Shown here: positions 9,075-18,089 of the stretch, one piece after another | Position numbering within the stretch: position 1 is the stretch's first letter | How the letters are laid out: every line of letters starts with the position of its first letter | Assembly: GCF_032922745.1 (NCBI RefSeq) | Contig: NZ_CP136693.1 | Span: 1,426,001-1,490,000 of the forward strand | DNA length: 64,000 nucleotides | Direction of reading: 5' to 3' | DNA from: Marinobacter salarius | GTDB lineage: Bacteria > Pseudomonadota > Gammaproteobacteria > Pseudomonadales > Oleiphilaceae | Notes under the pieces: generated by a model | Seen by the model: the letters and a program-made list of their open reading frames with translations, nothing else | What the model was told of the DNA's origin: nothing | Database searches by the model: none | Translations under genes and position numbers: made by a program

Positions 9075-9126
9075 GGATTGTCGGCCGACCAGGTGCGCCC
9101 TGGATCGCCGAAGAGGAGGATTGAAC

Positions 9127-9966
9127 ATGCTTAAAGCGAAATTCATTCTGATCGCTCTCGGAGCAGCACTGGCCGTGCCCCAGGCACTGGCAGGGTCGAC
9201 CCCTGATGAAGACCGGAAAGAAATGGCTGAATACTTCAAGCAGATGTTCCCGGACGTGCCTTTCGAGGACTTCGTGAACGGGCAGTACGCGCTGAACGAC
9301 GATCGCCGCAAACAATGGGAATCCATGCAGGACTTTCCACCGTACGAGTTCGCGGTTGCCGAAGGTAAGGAGCTGTTCGAGACGCCGTTTGCCAATGGCA
9401 GGACCTACGCCAGCTGTTTCGAAAACGATGGCATCGGTATTCGCCAGAACTATCCCTTTTTCGACACGGAAAAGAACGAAGTTATCACCCTTGAACTCGC
9501 CATAAACCGCTGTCGCGAAGCCAATGGTGAGGAGCCCCTGGGCTGGAAGAAGGGGGCGATCGCGTCAATTTCCGCTTATATGGCGTCCACCTCCCAGGGC
9601 AAGCCCATCAATATCAAGGTCCCGGACGATCCCGATGCCATGACTGCTTACCAGGACGGCAAGGAATTCTATTACAGCCGTCGGGGCCAGTTGAATTTTT
9701 CCTGCGCAAGTTGCCATGTCCAGAATCCGGGCAAGTGGATTCGGGCAGACTTTCTGTCTCCGACAGTTGGGCAACCGGCAAACTTCCCGGTGCACCGTGC
9801 GAAGTGGGGTGAGTTGGGCACGTTGCATCGCCGCTTTGCGGGCTGCAATAAAAATGTGCGGGCAGAACCCCTTGCAGCGCAGAGTGAGGAATACCGCAAT
9901 CTCGAGTATTTCCTGACCTACATGAGCAATGGTCTGCCAGTTGTCGGACCGGCAACTCGTCCATAG
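9127..9966 (+). CDS. soxA: SoxA, haem cytochrome/sulfurtransferase subunit
   Basis: A 279-residue periplasmic protein that catalyses formation of the SoxY-S-thiosulfonate with SoxX. It has a signal peptide to ALAGS. Only one CxxCH site is present (SCASCHVQNPGKW). The N-terminal site keeps cysteines (SCFEN, NRCREAN) but no haem motif, so this is the monoheme SoxA type. The active-site Cys that is persulfidated in SoxA is in FAGCNKNVRAEP. The ATG at 9127 follows GAGGAGGA; the frame extends upstream into soxZ but lacks support there. Confidence 0.93.
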   Translation: MLKAKFILIALGAALAVPQALAGSTPDEDRKEMAEYFKQMFPDVPFEDFVNGQYALNDDRRKQWESMQDFPPYEFAVAEGKELFETPFANGRTYASCFENDGIGIRQNYPFFDTEKNEVITLELAINRCREANGEEPLGWKKGAIASISAYMASTSQGKPINIKVPDDPDAMTAYQDGKEFYYSRRGQLNFSCASCHVQNPGKWIRADFLSPTVGQPANFPVHRAKWGELGTLHRRFAGCNKNVRAEPLAAQSEEYRNLEYFLTYMSNGLPVVGPATRP

Positions 9967-9991
9967 TCATAAACAGAGAGGGAGAATCACA

Positions 9992-10303
9992 ATGAACAAG
10001 CCTTTACTGACAATCGGTATCTCGCTTGCGCTTTCTGTACCGCTGACAGGACAGGCGGGGCCCAAAGAGGACTTCAATGATGTCTACTCGAAGGCCCAGA
10101 GCATGCATCAGGATGCTGGTACCTTTCAGTGGACCGTCACCGCGGACCGATTGAAGGCGGCGAAGTCTGCTGCCGACAATGGCGATTATGAAAAAGCCGA
10201 GTCCATGGCCCGCGAGGGCCTGAAGCTTGCTGAAAAATCTGTCGCGCAGCGCGAACGGCAACAGCAGGAGGAGGCCTGGCGCAACGTCGCCATAGGACAT
10301 TGA
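9992..10303 (+). CDS. SoxXA-binding protein (SoxK-like)
   Basis: A 103-residue exported, mostly helical protein with a clear signal peptide (LLTIGISLALSVPLTGQAG) and a Glu/Lys/Ala-rich mature part. Small proteins of this kind between soxA and soxB are known as SoxK or SoxXA-binding proteins, which form a trimeric SoxAXK complex and raise its activity. The assignment rests on size, export and position between soxA and soxB. No catalytic residues or cysteines are seen in the mature part. It starts at the ATG behind GAGGGAG. Confidence 0.75.
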   Translation: MNKPLLTIGISLALSVPLTGQAGPKEDFNDVYSKAQSMHQDAGTFQWTVTADRLKAAKSAADNGDYEKAESMAREGLKLAEKSVAQRERQQQEEAWRNVAIGH

Positions 10304-10321
10304 CTTCGTGTGCCGAACCTT

Positions 10322-10356
10322 GCCAGTTTGCCCTGCGCGGAACCGGGCAAACTGGC
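10322..10356 (+). promoter_or_regulatory. Perfect 12-bp hairpin between soxK-like and soxB
   Basis: GCCAGTTTGCCC and its exact complement are separated by 11 nt. No T-run follows, so it is unlikely to be a strong intrinsic terminator. It more likely stabilises the upstream mRNA or tunes soxB expression by attenuation. Confidence 0.6.
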
Positions 10357-10390
10357 TCACTCTAATAATTATAGAGAAAAGGAGAGTGCA

Positions 10391-12148
10391 GTGACAATTT
10401 CCCGTAGAGACTTCCTGATGGCAATGCAAGCGGCCGCTCTGGCTGGGCTCGCCCCGAAACTTGCTTTGGCAAAAGGCGGCGAGGGACTGTACGACGCACC
10501 GAAGTTCGGCAATGTCCGGTTGCTTCATCTTACAGATATTCATGCCCAGCTGTTACCAGTTCATTTCCGTGAACCCAACGTGAACCTGGGAATTGGCCCC
10601 AGCAAGGGAAGGGTTCCCCACTTGGTCGGCAGTCACTTCCTGAATCATTTCGGACTTCCCGCGGATACCCGGCGCTCCCACGCATTTACCTATCTTGATT
10701 ACACCGAGGCAGCCCAGGAATACGGTAGTTTGGGTGGTTTCGCCCATCTCAAGACCCTCATTGATCAACTGCGGGAGCAGGCGGGTGCCGGTAACTCACT
10801 GTTGCTTGACGGCGGCGATCTCTGGCAGGGCTCCGGTACCGCATTCTGGACCCAGGGCGAGGACATGGTGGAAGCTAGTAACCGACTTGGCATCGATATC
10901 CTGACAGCGCACTGGGAGTTCACCTACCCGGAGCCGCAGATTCGAAAGAATCTCAACGCCTTCCAAGGAGAGTTTCTGGCCCAGAACGTCTTTCTCTCTG
11001 ACGAAGCCATATTCATGGGCGTGGAATCCTACGACGAGGCCAGTGGACGGGTTTTCAAGCCGTATACCATCCGCGAACTGGGCGGTAAGCGCGTTGCGAT
11101 CATCGGCCAGGCCTTCCCCTATACACCGATTGCCAATCCGTCTTATTTCATTCCGGACTGGCGCATGGGAATCCGGGAAAACGAGATGCAGGCGCTGGTC
11201 AACGAAATCCGCGAAAACGAAAAGGTCAATGCGGTCGTGGTGCTTTCCCATAATGGCATGGACGTAGACCTGAAAATGGCAAGCCGTGTGACCGGGATCG
11301 ACGCCATCCTGGGCGGTCACACTCATGACGCGGTACCACAACCCACCGAAGTTACGAACCCTGGCGGCAAGACCCTGGTAAGCAACGCCGGTACCAACGG
11401 TAAATATGTCGCGGTACTGGATCTGGATATCGGCAGTAACGGCGTCCGGGGGTACCAATACAAGCTATTGCCTGTTTTTTCAGACCTGATCAAGCCCGAT
11501 GCTGCTATGAGCAGTTTTATCCAGGAAGTCCGAGCCCCCTACATGGACAAACTTGGTGAAAAACTGGCCATCACGGACGACCTGCTTTATCGGCGGGGCA
11601 ACTTCAACGGCACCATGGACCAGGTGATCTGCGACGCCCAGAGAAAGGTGCTCGACGCCCAGATTTCCCTGTCACCCGGGTTCCGTTGGGGTACAACTGT
11701 TCTGCCGGGTGAGCACATCACCATGGATGACATTATGAACGCCACAGCCATTACCTATCCGGAAACCTATGTCCGGGAAATGTCAGGCGCCGACCTTATG
11801 CTGATTATGGAGGATGTGGCCGACAACCTGTTCAACAAGGATCCCTATTACCAGCAGGGAGGTGACATGGTGCGTGTCGGTGGCATGGATTACACCTGTG
11901 ATCCGACAGCCAGCATGAACAATCGAATTTCGGACATGCGCCTGGATAACGGCCAGCGGATAGAGGCCAGCAAAATGTACAAGGTCTCGGGTTGGGCCAC
12001 AGTGAACTCACGGGCACCCGGCCCGCCAATCTGGGACGTTGTTGCTGAGTACCTGAAGTCAGAGAAGACAGTCAGGATCGACAAGTTCAATACACCAACC
12101 CTCAAGAATGTAGCCGGTAACCCCGGAATTGAAAACTACGCAGGATAA
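10391..12148 (+). CDS. soxB: SoxB, thiosulfohydrolase
   Basis: A 585-residue dimanganese hydrolase of the 5'-nucleotidase/metallophosphatase family that removes sulfate from the SoxY-bound thiosulfonate. It has a Tat signal (SRRDFLMA). Metal-binding motifs are present: LLHLTDIHAQL (Asp and His), LLLDGGDLWQGSG, VVLSHNGMDVD and GGHTHDAV. The GTG start at 10391 follows GGAGAG. A hairpin lies between it and the preceding gene. The C-terminal nucleotidase-like domain is complete and ends within the normal size range for SoxB. Confidence 0.96.
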   Translation: MTISRRDFLMAMQAAALAGLAPKLALAKGGEGLYDAPKFGNVRLLHLTDIHAQLLPVHFREPNVNLGIGPSKGRVPHLVGSHFLNHFGLPADTRRSHAFTYLDYTEAAQEYGSLGGFAHLKTLIDQLREQAGAGNSLLLDGGDLWQGSGTAFWTQGEDMVEASNRLGIDILTAHWEFTYPEPQIRKNLNAFQGEFLAQNVFLSDEAIFMGVESYDEASGRVFKPYTIRELGGKRVAIIGQAFPYTPIANPSYFIPDWRMGIRENEMQALVNEIRENEKVNAVVVLSHNGMDVDLKMASRVTGIDAILGGHTHDAVPQPTEVTNPGGKTLVSNAGTNGKYVAVLDLDIGSNGVRGYQYKLLPVFSDLIKPDAAMSSFIQEVRAPYMDKLGEKLAITDDLLYRRGNFNGTMDQVICDAQRKVLDAQISLSPGFRWGTTVLPGEHITMDDIMNATAITYPETYVREMSGADLMLIMEDVADNLFNKDPYYQQGGDMVRVGGMDYTCDPTASMNNRISDMRLDNGQRIEASKMYKVSGWATVNSRAPGPPIWDVVAEYLKSEKTVRIDKFNTPTLKNVAGNPGIENYAG

Positions 12149-12613
12149 ATGATGAACAGGAATCTCTTTGCTCAATCCAGAGCAGCAGTGTTGGGCCTGG
12201 CGCTCCTGGTAGCGGCGGGCACCCTTCACGGGGAATCGCTGAACAAGAGCAAGCCATTCGCCGAGAAATTCCTGCTTCTTCAACTGAGTGACGATAAAGC
12301 GGAGAAGCAAAACATGGTACTCAGTGTCGCCGCCAACCTTTTGGAGCACTATGGTCTGGACGCGATTGATATCGAGATAACGACGTTCGGACCAGGTGTG
12401 CGCCTGATGTACGCAGACAACAGTCGGCGGGAAAGGATCAGTAGCCTCATGGCCCAGGGCGTCCGGTTTAGCGTGTGCATGAACACCATCAATACCATCG
12501 AGAGACGCACCGGAAACCGTCCGGAACTCCATCCTGAAAACATCCCGGTCGACGTGGGGGTCGCCCATATCCTGGACGAGGTTGAAAAAGGCTATGTGCT
12601 GGTTCGCCCATGA
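12149..12613 (+). CDS. Exported DsrE-family sulfur-transfer protein
   Basis: A 154-residue protein with a signal peptide (AAVLGLALLVAAGTLHG) and a DsrE/F-like fold. A single conserved cysteine in RFSVCMNTI sits at the position of the sulfur-carrying Cys in DsrE-type proteins. It begins one base after the soxB stop (ATGATG, so the second ATG at 12152 is also possible). Periplasmic DsrE-like genes commonly follow soxB. The exact role, perhaps holding or passing sulfane sulfur, is unproven. Confidence 0.8.
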   Translation: MMNRNLFAQSRAAVLGLALLVAAGTLHGESLNKSKPFAEKFLLLQLSDDKAEKQNMVLSVAANLLEHYGLDAIDIEITTFGPGVRLMYADNSRRERISSLMAQGVRFSVCMNTINTIERRTGNRPELHPENIPVDVGVAHILDEVEKGYVLVRP

Positions 12614-12640
12614 TCGTCTGACCCCAAAAGGAACCCCGTC

Positions 12641-13156
12641 ATGAAGACCAAGCTGTCGAAGTCCCTTATAGTTGCATCGGCCCTTGCTGCTACCGGTATT
12701 GCCGGAGCACAGGAGAGTGCCCAGCCAGTGATGGTGGAGATCAAACGACTGTCCATGGATACCGCTCTGACCATCGCGAAAACTGCAATTGACACCTGCC
12801 GTGAACAGGGCGTTCAGGTCTCCGTCACTGTGGTGGACAGGGGTGGGCACCCTCAAGTGGTGCTGCGGGATGTACTCGCCATGGACCTCTCTCTCGAGGT
12901 CAGCTATCGAAAGGCCTACACCGCCATGACGTTCACCAGCCCGACCTCGGCTCTGGAAGATCGCTTTACCAGGCCATTTTCCGTCGGCAAGGTCGAGAAG
13001 GTGCTGCTCTCTGCCGGGGGAATACCCATTCAGGCAAGCGGTGAAACCATTGGGGGTGTTGGCGTGAGCGGTGCACCGTCCGGCGAAACAGATGAGAACT
13101 GTGCCCGCGCGGGTGTTGCTGCCGTGGAAATGGATCTGGAAATGGCGTCTTTCTGA
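12641..13156 (+). CDS. GlcG/HbpS-family protein, exported
   Basis: A 171-residue protein with a signal peptide (SLIVASALAATGIAGA) and a full GlcG/HbpS domain: repeated SVTVVDRGGH, SYRKAYTAMTF and the glycine-rich GGIPIQASGETIGGVGVSG. Some members of the family bind haem and sense redox. Copies next to sox genes are common, but no function is established there. It is probably a periplasmic accessory protein. It is co-transcribed with neighbours by spacing (27 nt after the previous gene). Confidence 0.83.
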   Translation: MKTKLSKSLIVASALAATGIAGAQESAQPVMVEIKRLSMDTALTIAKTAIDTCREQGVQVSVTVVDRGGHPQVVLRDVLAMDLSLEVSYRKAYTAMTFTSPTSALEDRFTRPFSVGKVEKVLLSAGGIPIQASGETIGGVGVSGAPSGETDENCARAGVAAVEMDLEMASF

Positions 13157-13189
13157 TTGTATTTATTTTAAATATACATCGAGATCATT

Positions 13190-13948
13190 ATGTTAAGGCG
13201 TATAGTGCAAATGTTCTCTCTATTATTTCTGCTTCCCGCCCCGGCTTTGGCAGTGTATCCGGATGCTGTCCAGGTATTGGTTGATGAGGGTCTCAAGGTG
13301 GAAGCCAGTTTCGAGGCACCGGGAGGAGTGAAAGGCTTTGTCGGTCGAAGGAACGGACACCCGGTCTCCCTTTACCTCCTGCCGGATGGCGAGCATGTCG
13401 TCATCGGTAGAATGGTCGACGGTTTTGGCCAGGACCTCAGCGCTAGTCACATCAGGAAATGGCTGCCCAAACCGGATTTGACCGGAGCCTGGCAAAAGCT
13501 GGCGGATGCGGCCTGGGTGTCGGAAGGTCCCGGAGACGCCAAACGTATTGTATATGTTTTTACCGACCCCAATTGCGGCTACTGTGTGACCTTCCGTGAC
13601 AGGGCTCAGCACTATCTGGAACGGGGCATAGAGTTGCGGCATATCATGGTTGGCATCATTCAGCCCTCGAGCCTGGCCAAGGCGGCCAGCGTGCTAGGCG
13701 CGAACGATCCCGTCAGTAAACTCGATTTCCACGACAAACAGTTCCCGCGAGACTGGCTGGAATCCGGGGAAAATGTACCTCAGGAACTGCGGAAGCTAAT
13801 CCGGAGCAATAACCGACTGATGGAAAGTCTCGCGGTAGCAGTAACACCATCGGTGTTTTATAAAGACCTGGATGGAGACGTACGCAAGATCGTTGGGCTA
13901 CCGGATGACTCGGCGTTATCCGAGGCAGTTTTCAGGGCTCCGGAATAG
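13190..13948 (+). CDS. DsbC/DsbG-type periplasmic disulfide protein
   Basis: A 252-residue thioredoxin-fold protein with a signal peptide ending near ALAVYP. Its active site is CGYC in TDPNCGYCVTF, after an N-terminal dimerisation-like region (EAPGGVKGFVGRR...VSLYLLPDGEHVVIG). The cis-Pro region is AVTPSVFY. It is a paralogue of the protein at 26881-27666, which has CPYC. In a sox operon such a protein may reduce or protect the SoxY cysteine or the SoxXA disulfides, which is inference. Its 3' end is close to the next gene's start. Confidence 0.85.
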   Translation: MLRRIVQMFSLLFLLPAPALAVYPDAVQVLVDEGLKVEASFEAPGGVKGFVGRRNGHPVSLYLLPDGEHVVIGRMVDGFGQDLSASHIRKWLPKPDLTGAWQKLADAAWVSEGPGDAKRIVYVFTDPNCGYCVTFRDRAQHYLERGIELRHIMVGIIQPSSLAKAASVLGANDPVSKLDFHDKQFPRDWLESGENVPQELRKLIRSNNRLMESLAVAVTPSVFYKDLDGDVRKIVGLPDDSALSEAVFRAPE

Positions 13949-13991
13949 TGTCGCTATTGGCTCCGGTGTGTTCGGAACAAGGAGAATAACA

Positions 13992-14927
13992 ATGGCGTTT
14001 AGAGGGTTGTTACTGGCTCTATTGATGTTTCCGGGATTGGTCAATGCCAGCAAAAGCATGCCGGATCACCTGGAGCTCACCCGGGTATCGGATCGGACTT
14101 ACTCGGCCATAGGAGCAACCGGTCCCGGGACGTACGAAAACCATGGCCACAACAACAATCTCACTTTCATCATCACGCAGAAGGGCGTTGTGGTGTTTAA
14201 TGGCGGTGACAGTTACCTTCTGGCGAAGTCCTTTCACAATTCGATTCGCAGCATCACCGACAAAGACGTCAAATACGTGGTCAATGAAAATGCCCAGGGT
14301 CACTCAATGCTGGGTAACAGCTACTGGCGCGATCAGGGTGTTCCGATCATCGCCCAGAACGAAGCAATCGAGGAGTTCAAACATGAGGGCAAAGCCAAGC
14401 TGCTCTCGATGCAAAACAGAAACAAGGACAAAGCCAAAGGCACCTATGTTGCGGTACCCGATATTGGCTTTGAAGACCGGCACGACCTCGATATGGGCGA
14501 CGTAAAGATCGAGCTGCATTATTTCGGCCCGGGGCACGCACCGGGTGACCTGGCCCTCTGGATTCCCCAGGAAAAACTGCTGATCACCGGAGACCTCGGT
14601 TTCCACCAGCGTTTGTTGGCAGTCTTTGAGGATACTGATACCGGCTCATGGGTGGAGTCTTTCGACAAGATGACAGCGCAACTGGATCCGAAGATTGTAA
14701 TTCCCGGCCACGGTGAGCCGACCACTATTGATGTGGTTACCAAGGAAACCCGCGGATATCTCGTGTTCCTGCGTAACGCTGTGAGAGAAATTCTGGAGCA
14801 GGGGGGTGGGTTGGACGATGCCTATAACATCGACCAGTCCCAGTGGTCCTATCTTGATACCTTTGAAGAGCTTGCTGCAAAGAATGCAGGGCGCGTCTAT
14901 CAGGATCTGGAGTTTGAGTACTTCTGA
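13992..14927 (+). CDS. MBL-fold protein with a degenerate metal site
   Basis: A 311-residue exported MBL-fold protein (signal peptide about residues 1-19). The HxHxDH zinc signature is replaced by NENAQGH (residues 98-104), so most first-motif ligands are absent. Later elements survive: GPGHAPGD, ITGD and IPGHGEP. It resembles the intact enzyme at 4566-5570 in the rest of the fold. It may be a one-metal or non-enzymatic binding protein. It is last in the long sox operon. The ATG at 13992 has an AAGGAGA site; the frame is open further upstream but overlaps the previous gene. Confidence 0.82.
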   Translation: MAFRGLLLALLMFPGLVNASKSMPDHLELTRVSDRTYSAIGATGPGTYENHGHNNNLTFIITQKGVVVFNGGDSYLLAKSFHNSIRSITDKDVKYVVNENAQGHSMLGNSYWRDQGVPIIAQNEAIEEFKHEGKAKLLSMQNRNKDKAKGTYVAVPDIGFEDRHDLDMGDVKIELHYFGPGHAPGDLALWIPQEKLLITGDLGFHQRLLAVFEDTDTGSWVESFDKMTAQLDPKIVIPGHGEPTTIDVVTKETRGYLVFLRNAVREILEQGGGLDDAYNIDQSQWSYLDTFEELAAKNAGRVYQDLEFEYF

Positions 14928-14993
14928 CATCAGCCGAATCTTCTGAACGGAAGTGGAATCCAGCGATCTTCGCCACCCTTTGGGTTCTGACAA

Positions 14994-16739
14994 TCAGGCT
15001 GTTTTGAGCTTGCTGTTCGTTGATTCTGGTGCGGAGATCAGAGCTTTCCAGGCGTCATAGGTGCTCAGGAAAACCTTGCCAGTGAGCTCGTCACAAAAGT
15101 GAGTGCGTCGCAATCCATCCATGACAGGGCCTTTCACTTCACACAAGTGCAGATTGATGCCCATAGCTTTCAGTCGGCCGTTGATGGCTTCAAGACTTTC
15201 CAGTGCTGACGCATCGATGCTGTTAACGGCCTGGCAGGCCAGAACGAGGTTCTGCGTGTTCGGGCGTTCGGCAGTCAAAGACAGTATGGTCTCCTCCAGG
15301 TATCGGGCATTGGCAAAATAGAGGCTTTCGTCAACTCTCAGGATTATTGTTTTCTCGTCAGTCTCGACCTCGTGGCGCTTTACGTTTCTGAAATGCTCAG
15401 ACCCGGGAAGCCGCCCCACCACCGCACTGTGCGGGCGGCTAGTGCGGTAAAGATAAATGCCAATGGACAAACCCACACCGGCAAGAATCCCGGTTTCCAC
15501 GCCATGGACCAGCGTGAGGGCAATGGTGGCAAGCATCGCCGTGGCGTCTGCTTTGGAATAGCGAAAAGTGCGGCCAATGGCTTTGAAGTCGATCAGAGTG
15601 CTGACTGCAATCATGATGGTCGCGGCCAGCGTCGCCTTTGGGAGAAAGGCCAGCACCCCTGTCAGTGTGAGCGTGGCAATAGCAATACCAAGTGCAGTGA
15701 ACATGCCGGCAAGCGGAGTCTGGGCGCCGGCTTCAAAATTGACCACTGAGCGGGAAAACCCGCCGGACACCGGTGAGCCACCGCTGATGCCCGCACCGAC
15801 GTTGGCCAGACCCAGGGCAATCAGTTCCGAATTCGGATCCACTCTTTGGCGTCTTTTGGCAGCCAGCGTCTGGGCGACTGATACTGACTCCACGAAGCCG
15901 ACCAGGCTGATCAGAATGGCTGCTGGTATCAGAGTGGCCCATATCTCTCTTTCCATGGGCGGAAGGCTGATGCTTGGCAGGCCACTCGGAACCTGGCCGA
16001 CAAGATTGACGCCCTGGGCACCGACGTTGAAATACCAAGCCGCGGCTGTCGTAGCGATAACCGCCGAAACAGGCGCGGCTTTGGTAAGAATGTCAGCCAG
16101 TCTCGCCGACAGGCCAAGGCGCGTTAGCCAATTCTTGAGATAACGACGGCATAGGAAAAGATACAGAAGCGTCCCACCACCGATGAACAAAGTTATGGGG
16201 TTGAATGATCTAAGCCCACCGAGCAGGTTTTCTCCCATCTCGAGGAGGTTGTGGCCGCCACCCTGGATGCCGAGGATATGACCGAGCTGGCTTGCACCGA
16301 TGAGAATGCCGGAGGCAGTAACGAATCCGGAGATCACCGGATGGCTCAGAAAATTAGCGATAAATCCTAGCCGAAGGACACCCATGGCAAACAGGATCAG
16401 ACCTGACAGCGTGGCCAACACAAGGGCAGCGCCCACATATTCCGGAGAGCCGGTGGCGGCTATCCCTCCAAGGGCGGAGGCCGTCATCAGGGACGCCACC
16501 GCAACCGGCCCGACAGCCAGGGTCGCACTGGTACCGAACAGGGCGTAGACCACCAGCGGAATCATGCTCGCGTACAGGCCAACTTCGGGCGGCAGCCCTG
16601 CCAGAAGGGCGTAGGCCAAGGCCTGCGGAACAAGCATCAGCGTGACGATGACCGCTGCAAGGCCATCACTGATCAGCGTGTCAGCGCGATAGCCTTTCAG
16701 CCAGTCAACGATTGGCAGAGCTGAGGCAAGTTTCTTCAC
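14994..16739 (-). CDS. SulP-family anion transporter with STAS domain
   Basis: A 581-residue SLC26/SulP carrier: about a dozen membrane segments beginning at LISDGLAAVIVTLMLVPQALAYALLAG, with the family signature VGLYASMIPLVVYALFG, followed by a cytoplasmic STAS domain (VLACQAVNSIDASALESLEAI). Substrates of the family include sulfate and bicarbonate. In this operon, behind sulfide-oxidation genes, sulfate or sulfite movement is plausible but not shown. It starts with GTG after GGAGCGACC and is the last gene of the minus-strand operon starting at 19389. It converges on the sox operon. Confidence 0.9.
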   Translation of the reverse strand: MKKLASALPIVDWLKGYRADTLISDGLAAVIVTLMLVPQALAYALLAGLPPEVGLYASMIPLVVYALFGTSATLAVGPVAVASLMTASALGGIAATGSPEYVGAALVLATLSGLILFAMGVLRLGFIANFLSHPVISGFVTASGILIGASQLGHILGIQGGGHNLLEMGENLLGGLRSFNPITLFIGGGTLLYLFLCRRYLKNWLTRLGLSARLADILTKAAPVSAVIATTAAAWYFNVGAQGVNLVGQVPSGLPSISLPPMEREIWATLIPAAILISLVGFVESVSVAQTLAAKRRQRVDPNSELIALGLANVGAGISGGSPVSGGFSRSVVNFEAGAQTPLAGMFTALGIAIATLTLTGVLAFLPKATLAATIMIAVSTLIDFKAIGRTFRYSKADATAMLATIALTLVHGVETGILAGVGLSIGIYLYRTSRPHSAVVGRLPGSEHFRNVKRHEVETDEKTIILRVDESLYFANARYLEETILSLTAERPNTQNLVLACQAVNSIDASALESLEAINGRLKAMGINLHLCEVKGPVMDGLRRTHFCDELTGKVFLSTYDAWKALISAPESTNSKLKTA

Positions 16740-16766
16740 GGTCGCTCCTTACTCAACTGACCCTGC

Positions 16767-18035
16767 TCAGGATTGGCGCTCTGCTGGCTTAGCCAACCAT
16801 TCGCGCCCTTTCAGCATCCCATTCCAATAGATCCAGGGAAGCTGTTTGGTTTTTAGAAACCAGGCCTGTTTCGTTGCTTTCGTACCATCGTTAACCCATT
16901 TGGGAAAAGTTGGTTGCAAGGCCCCGCCATATCCAAACTCAGCAAGCACGATGCGCCCCCTCTCGACGGTCAGAGGACAGGAGCCGTAACCGAGATAGGC
17001 AGCACGCAGCGGCTGATCATGAAGTGACGCCAACAGGTTTTCAGCAACAACGGGGGCCTGCTTTCTGACGGCCGCCATTGTCTTGGCATTCGGAGTACCA
17101 CTGGCATCTCCGAGGCCGAATATGTTGGAAAAATGCGCGTGTTGCAGCGTTTCATGATCCAGGTCCAGCCATCCCCCAGAGTTGGCCAGTCCCGACTTCT
17201 CAATAAAGGCGGGGGCATTCTGCGGAGGCACCGCATGGAGCATATCGAAATTGACCTCGATTTCTTCCTGCCCACCTTCTGAGGTTGCCCTTAAAAACGT
17301 TGCAGTGCGATTCGCGCCATCAACACTGGCCAGTTGCTCACCAAAACCAACATCGATCCCATAGAGATCAATGTAGTGCTGCAGCGCCGGAACGTAGTCC
17401 TCTACTCCGAAAAGAACATTACCAGCCAGACGAAAGGATACGTCGATGTCTTTGAGACGATTTGCCTTGCGCCAGTAATCTGAAGAAAGGTACATGGCCT
17501 TTTGGGGGGCCCCCGCGCACTTGATTGGCATCGGTGGCTGCGAGAAAACCGCTTTGCCACGATGTAGCCCCTGCACCAACGACCGGGTGTAAGGCGCAAG
17601 ATCATAGCGATAGTTCGACGTAACGCCGTTTTGCCCCAAGGTTTCTTCAAGCCCTTTTATGGCTCCCCAGTTCAGCACAAGGCCGGGTGCAACCACCAGG
17701 CGGCTGTATCCTACCGAAGCACCATCTGAAAGTGTGACGGTCTGGGCGTGAGGGTCTACCTGTTCGGCCGATTTCTGATACCAGGAGCAACACTCCGGAA
17801 TAACAGATTTCGTCTTACGCCGGGTGCTTTCCGCAGAAAATACACCGCCGCCGACCAGGGTCCAACCGGGTTGATAATCGTGAGTGTCGCTGGGATCAAT
17901 AATTGCGATAGCAAGATCTTTCTGACGCTTCAACAGACTGGCTGCGACAGTAACGCCAGCTGAGCCTGCGCCGATAATCACAACATCGTATCGTTTAATC
18001 TGTGTGGTGGTGGTACTTGTATTTGGAGCAGACAT
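16767..18035 (-). CDS. sqr: Sulfide:quinone oxidoreductase (SQRDL-like type)
   Basis: A 422-residue flavoprotein that oxidises sulfide and passes electrons to quinone. The N-terminal FAD-binding motif is VVIIGAGSAG. The segment YQPGWTLVGGG and the cysteine in PIKCAGAPQKAMYLSSDYW are typical of the mitochondrial-like SQR type, which makes persulfide or glutathione persulfide rather than long polysulfide. A further Cys pair (CCSWY) lies in the first third. It is downstream of persulfide dioxygenase and sulfurtransferase genes, forming an SQR-PDO-sulfurtransferase pathway in one operon. Confidence 0.92.
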   Translation of the reverse strand: MSAPNTSTTTTQIKRYDVVIIGAGSAGVTVAASLLKRQKDLAIAIIDPSDTHDYQPGWTLVGGGVFSAESTRRKTKSVIPECCSWYQKSAEQVDPHAQTVTLSDGASVGYSRLVVAPGLVLNWGAIKGLEETLGQNGVTSNYRYDLAPYTRSLVQGLHRGKAVFSQPPMPIKCAGAPQKAMYLSSDYWRKANRLKDIDVSFRLAGNVLFGVEDYVPALQHYIDLYGIDVGFGEQLASVDGANRTATFLRATSEGGQEEIEVNFDMLHAVPPQNAPAFIEKSGLANSGGWLDLDHETLQHAHFSNIFGLGDASGTPNAKTMAAVRKQAPVVAENLLASLHDQPLRAAYLGYGSCPLTVERGRIVLAEFGYGGALQPTFPKWVNDGTKATKQAWFLKTKQLPWIYWNGMLKGREWLAKPAERQS

Positions 18036-18089
18036 TATTGTTGGTCTCCATATGCCGAGGATTGATTCTTATTTGGGGTGAACTCTTAC

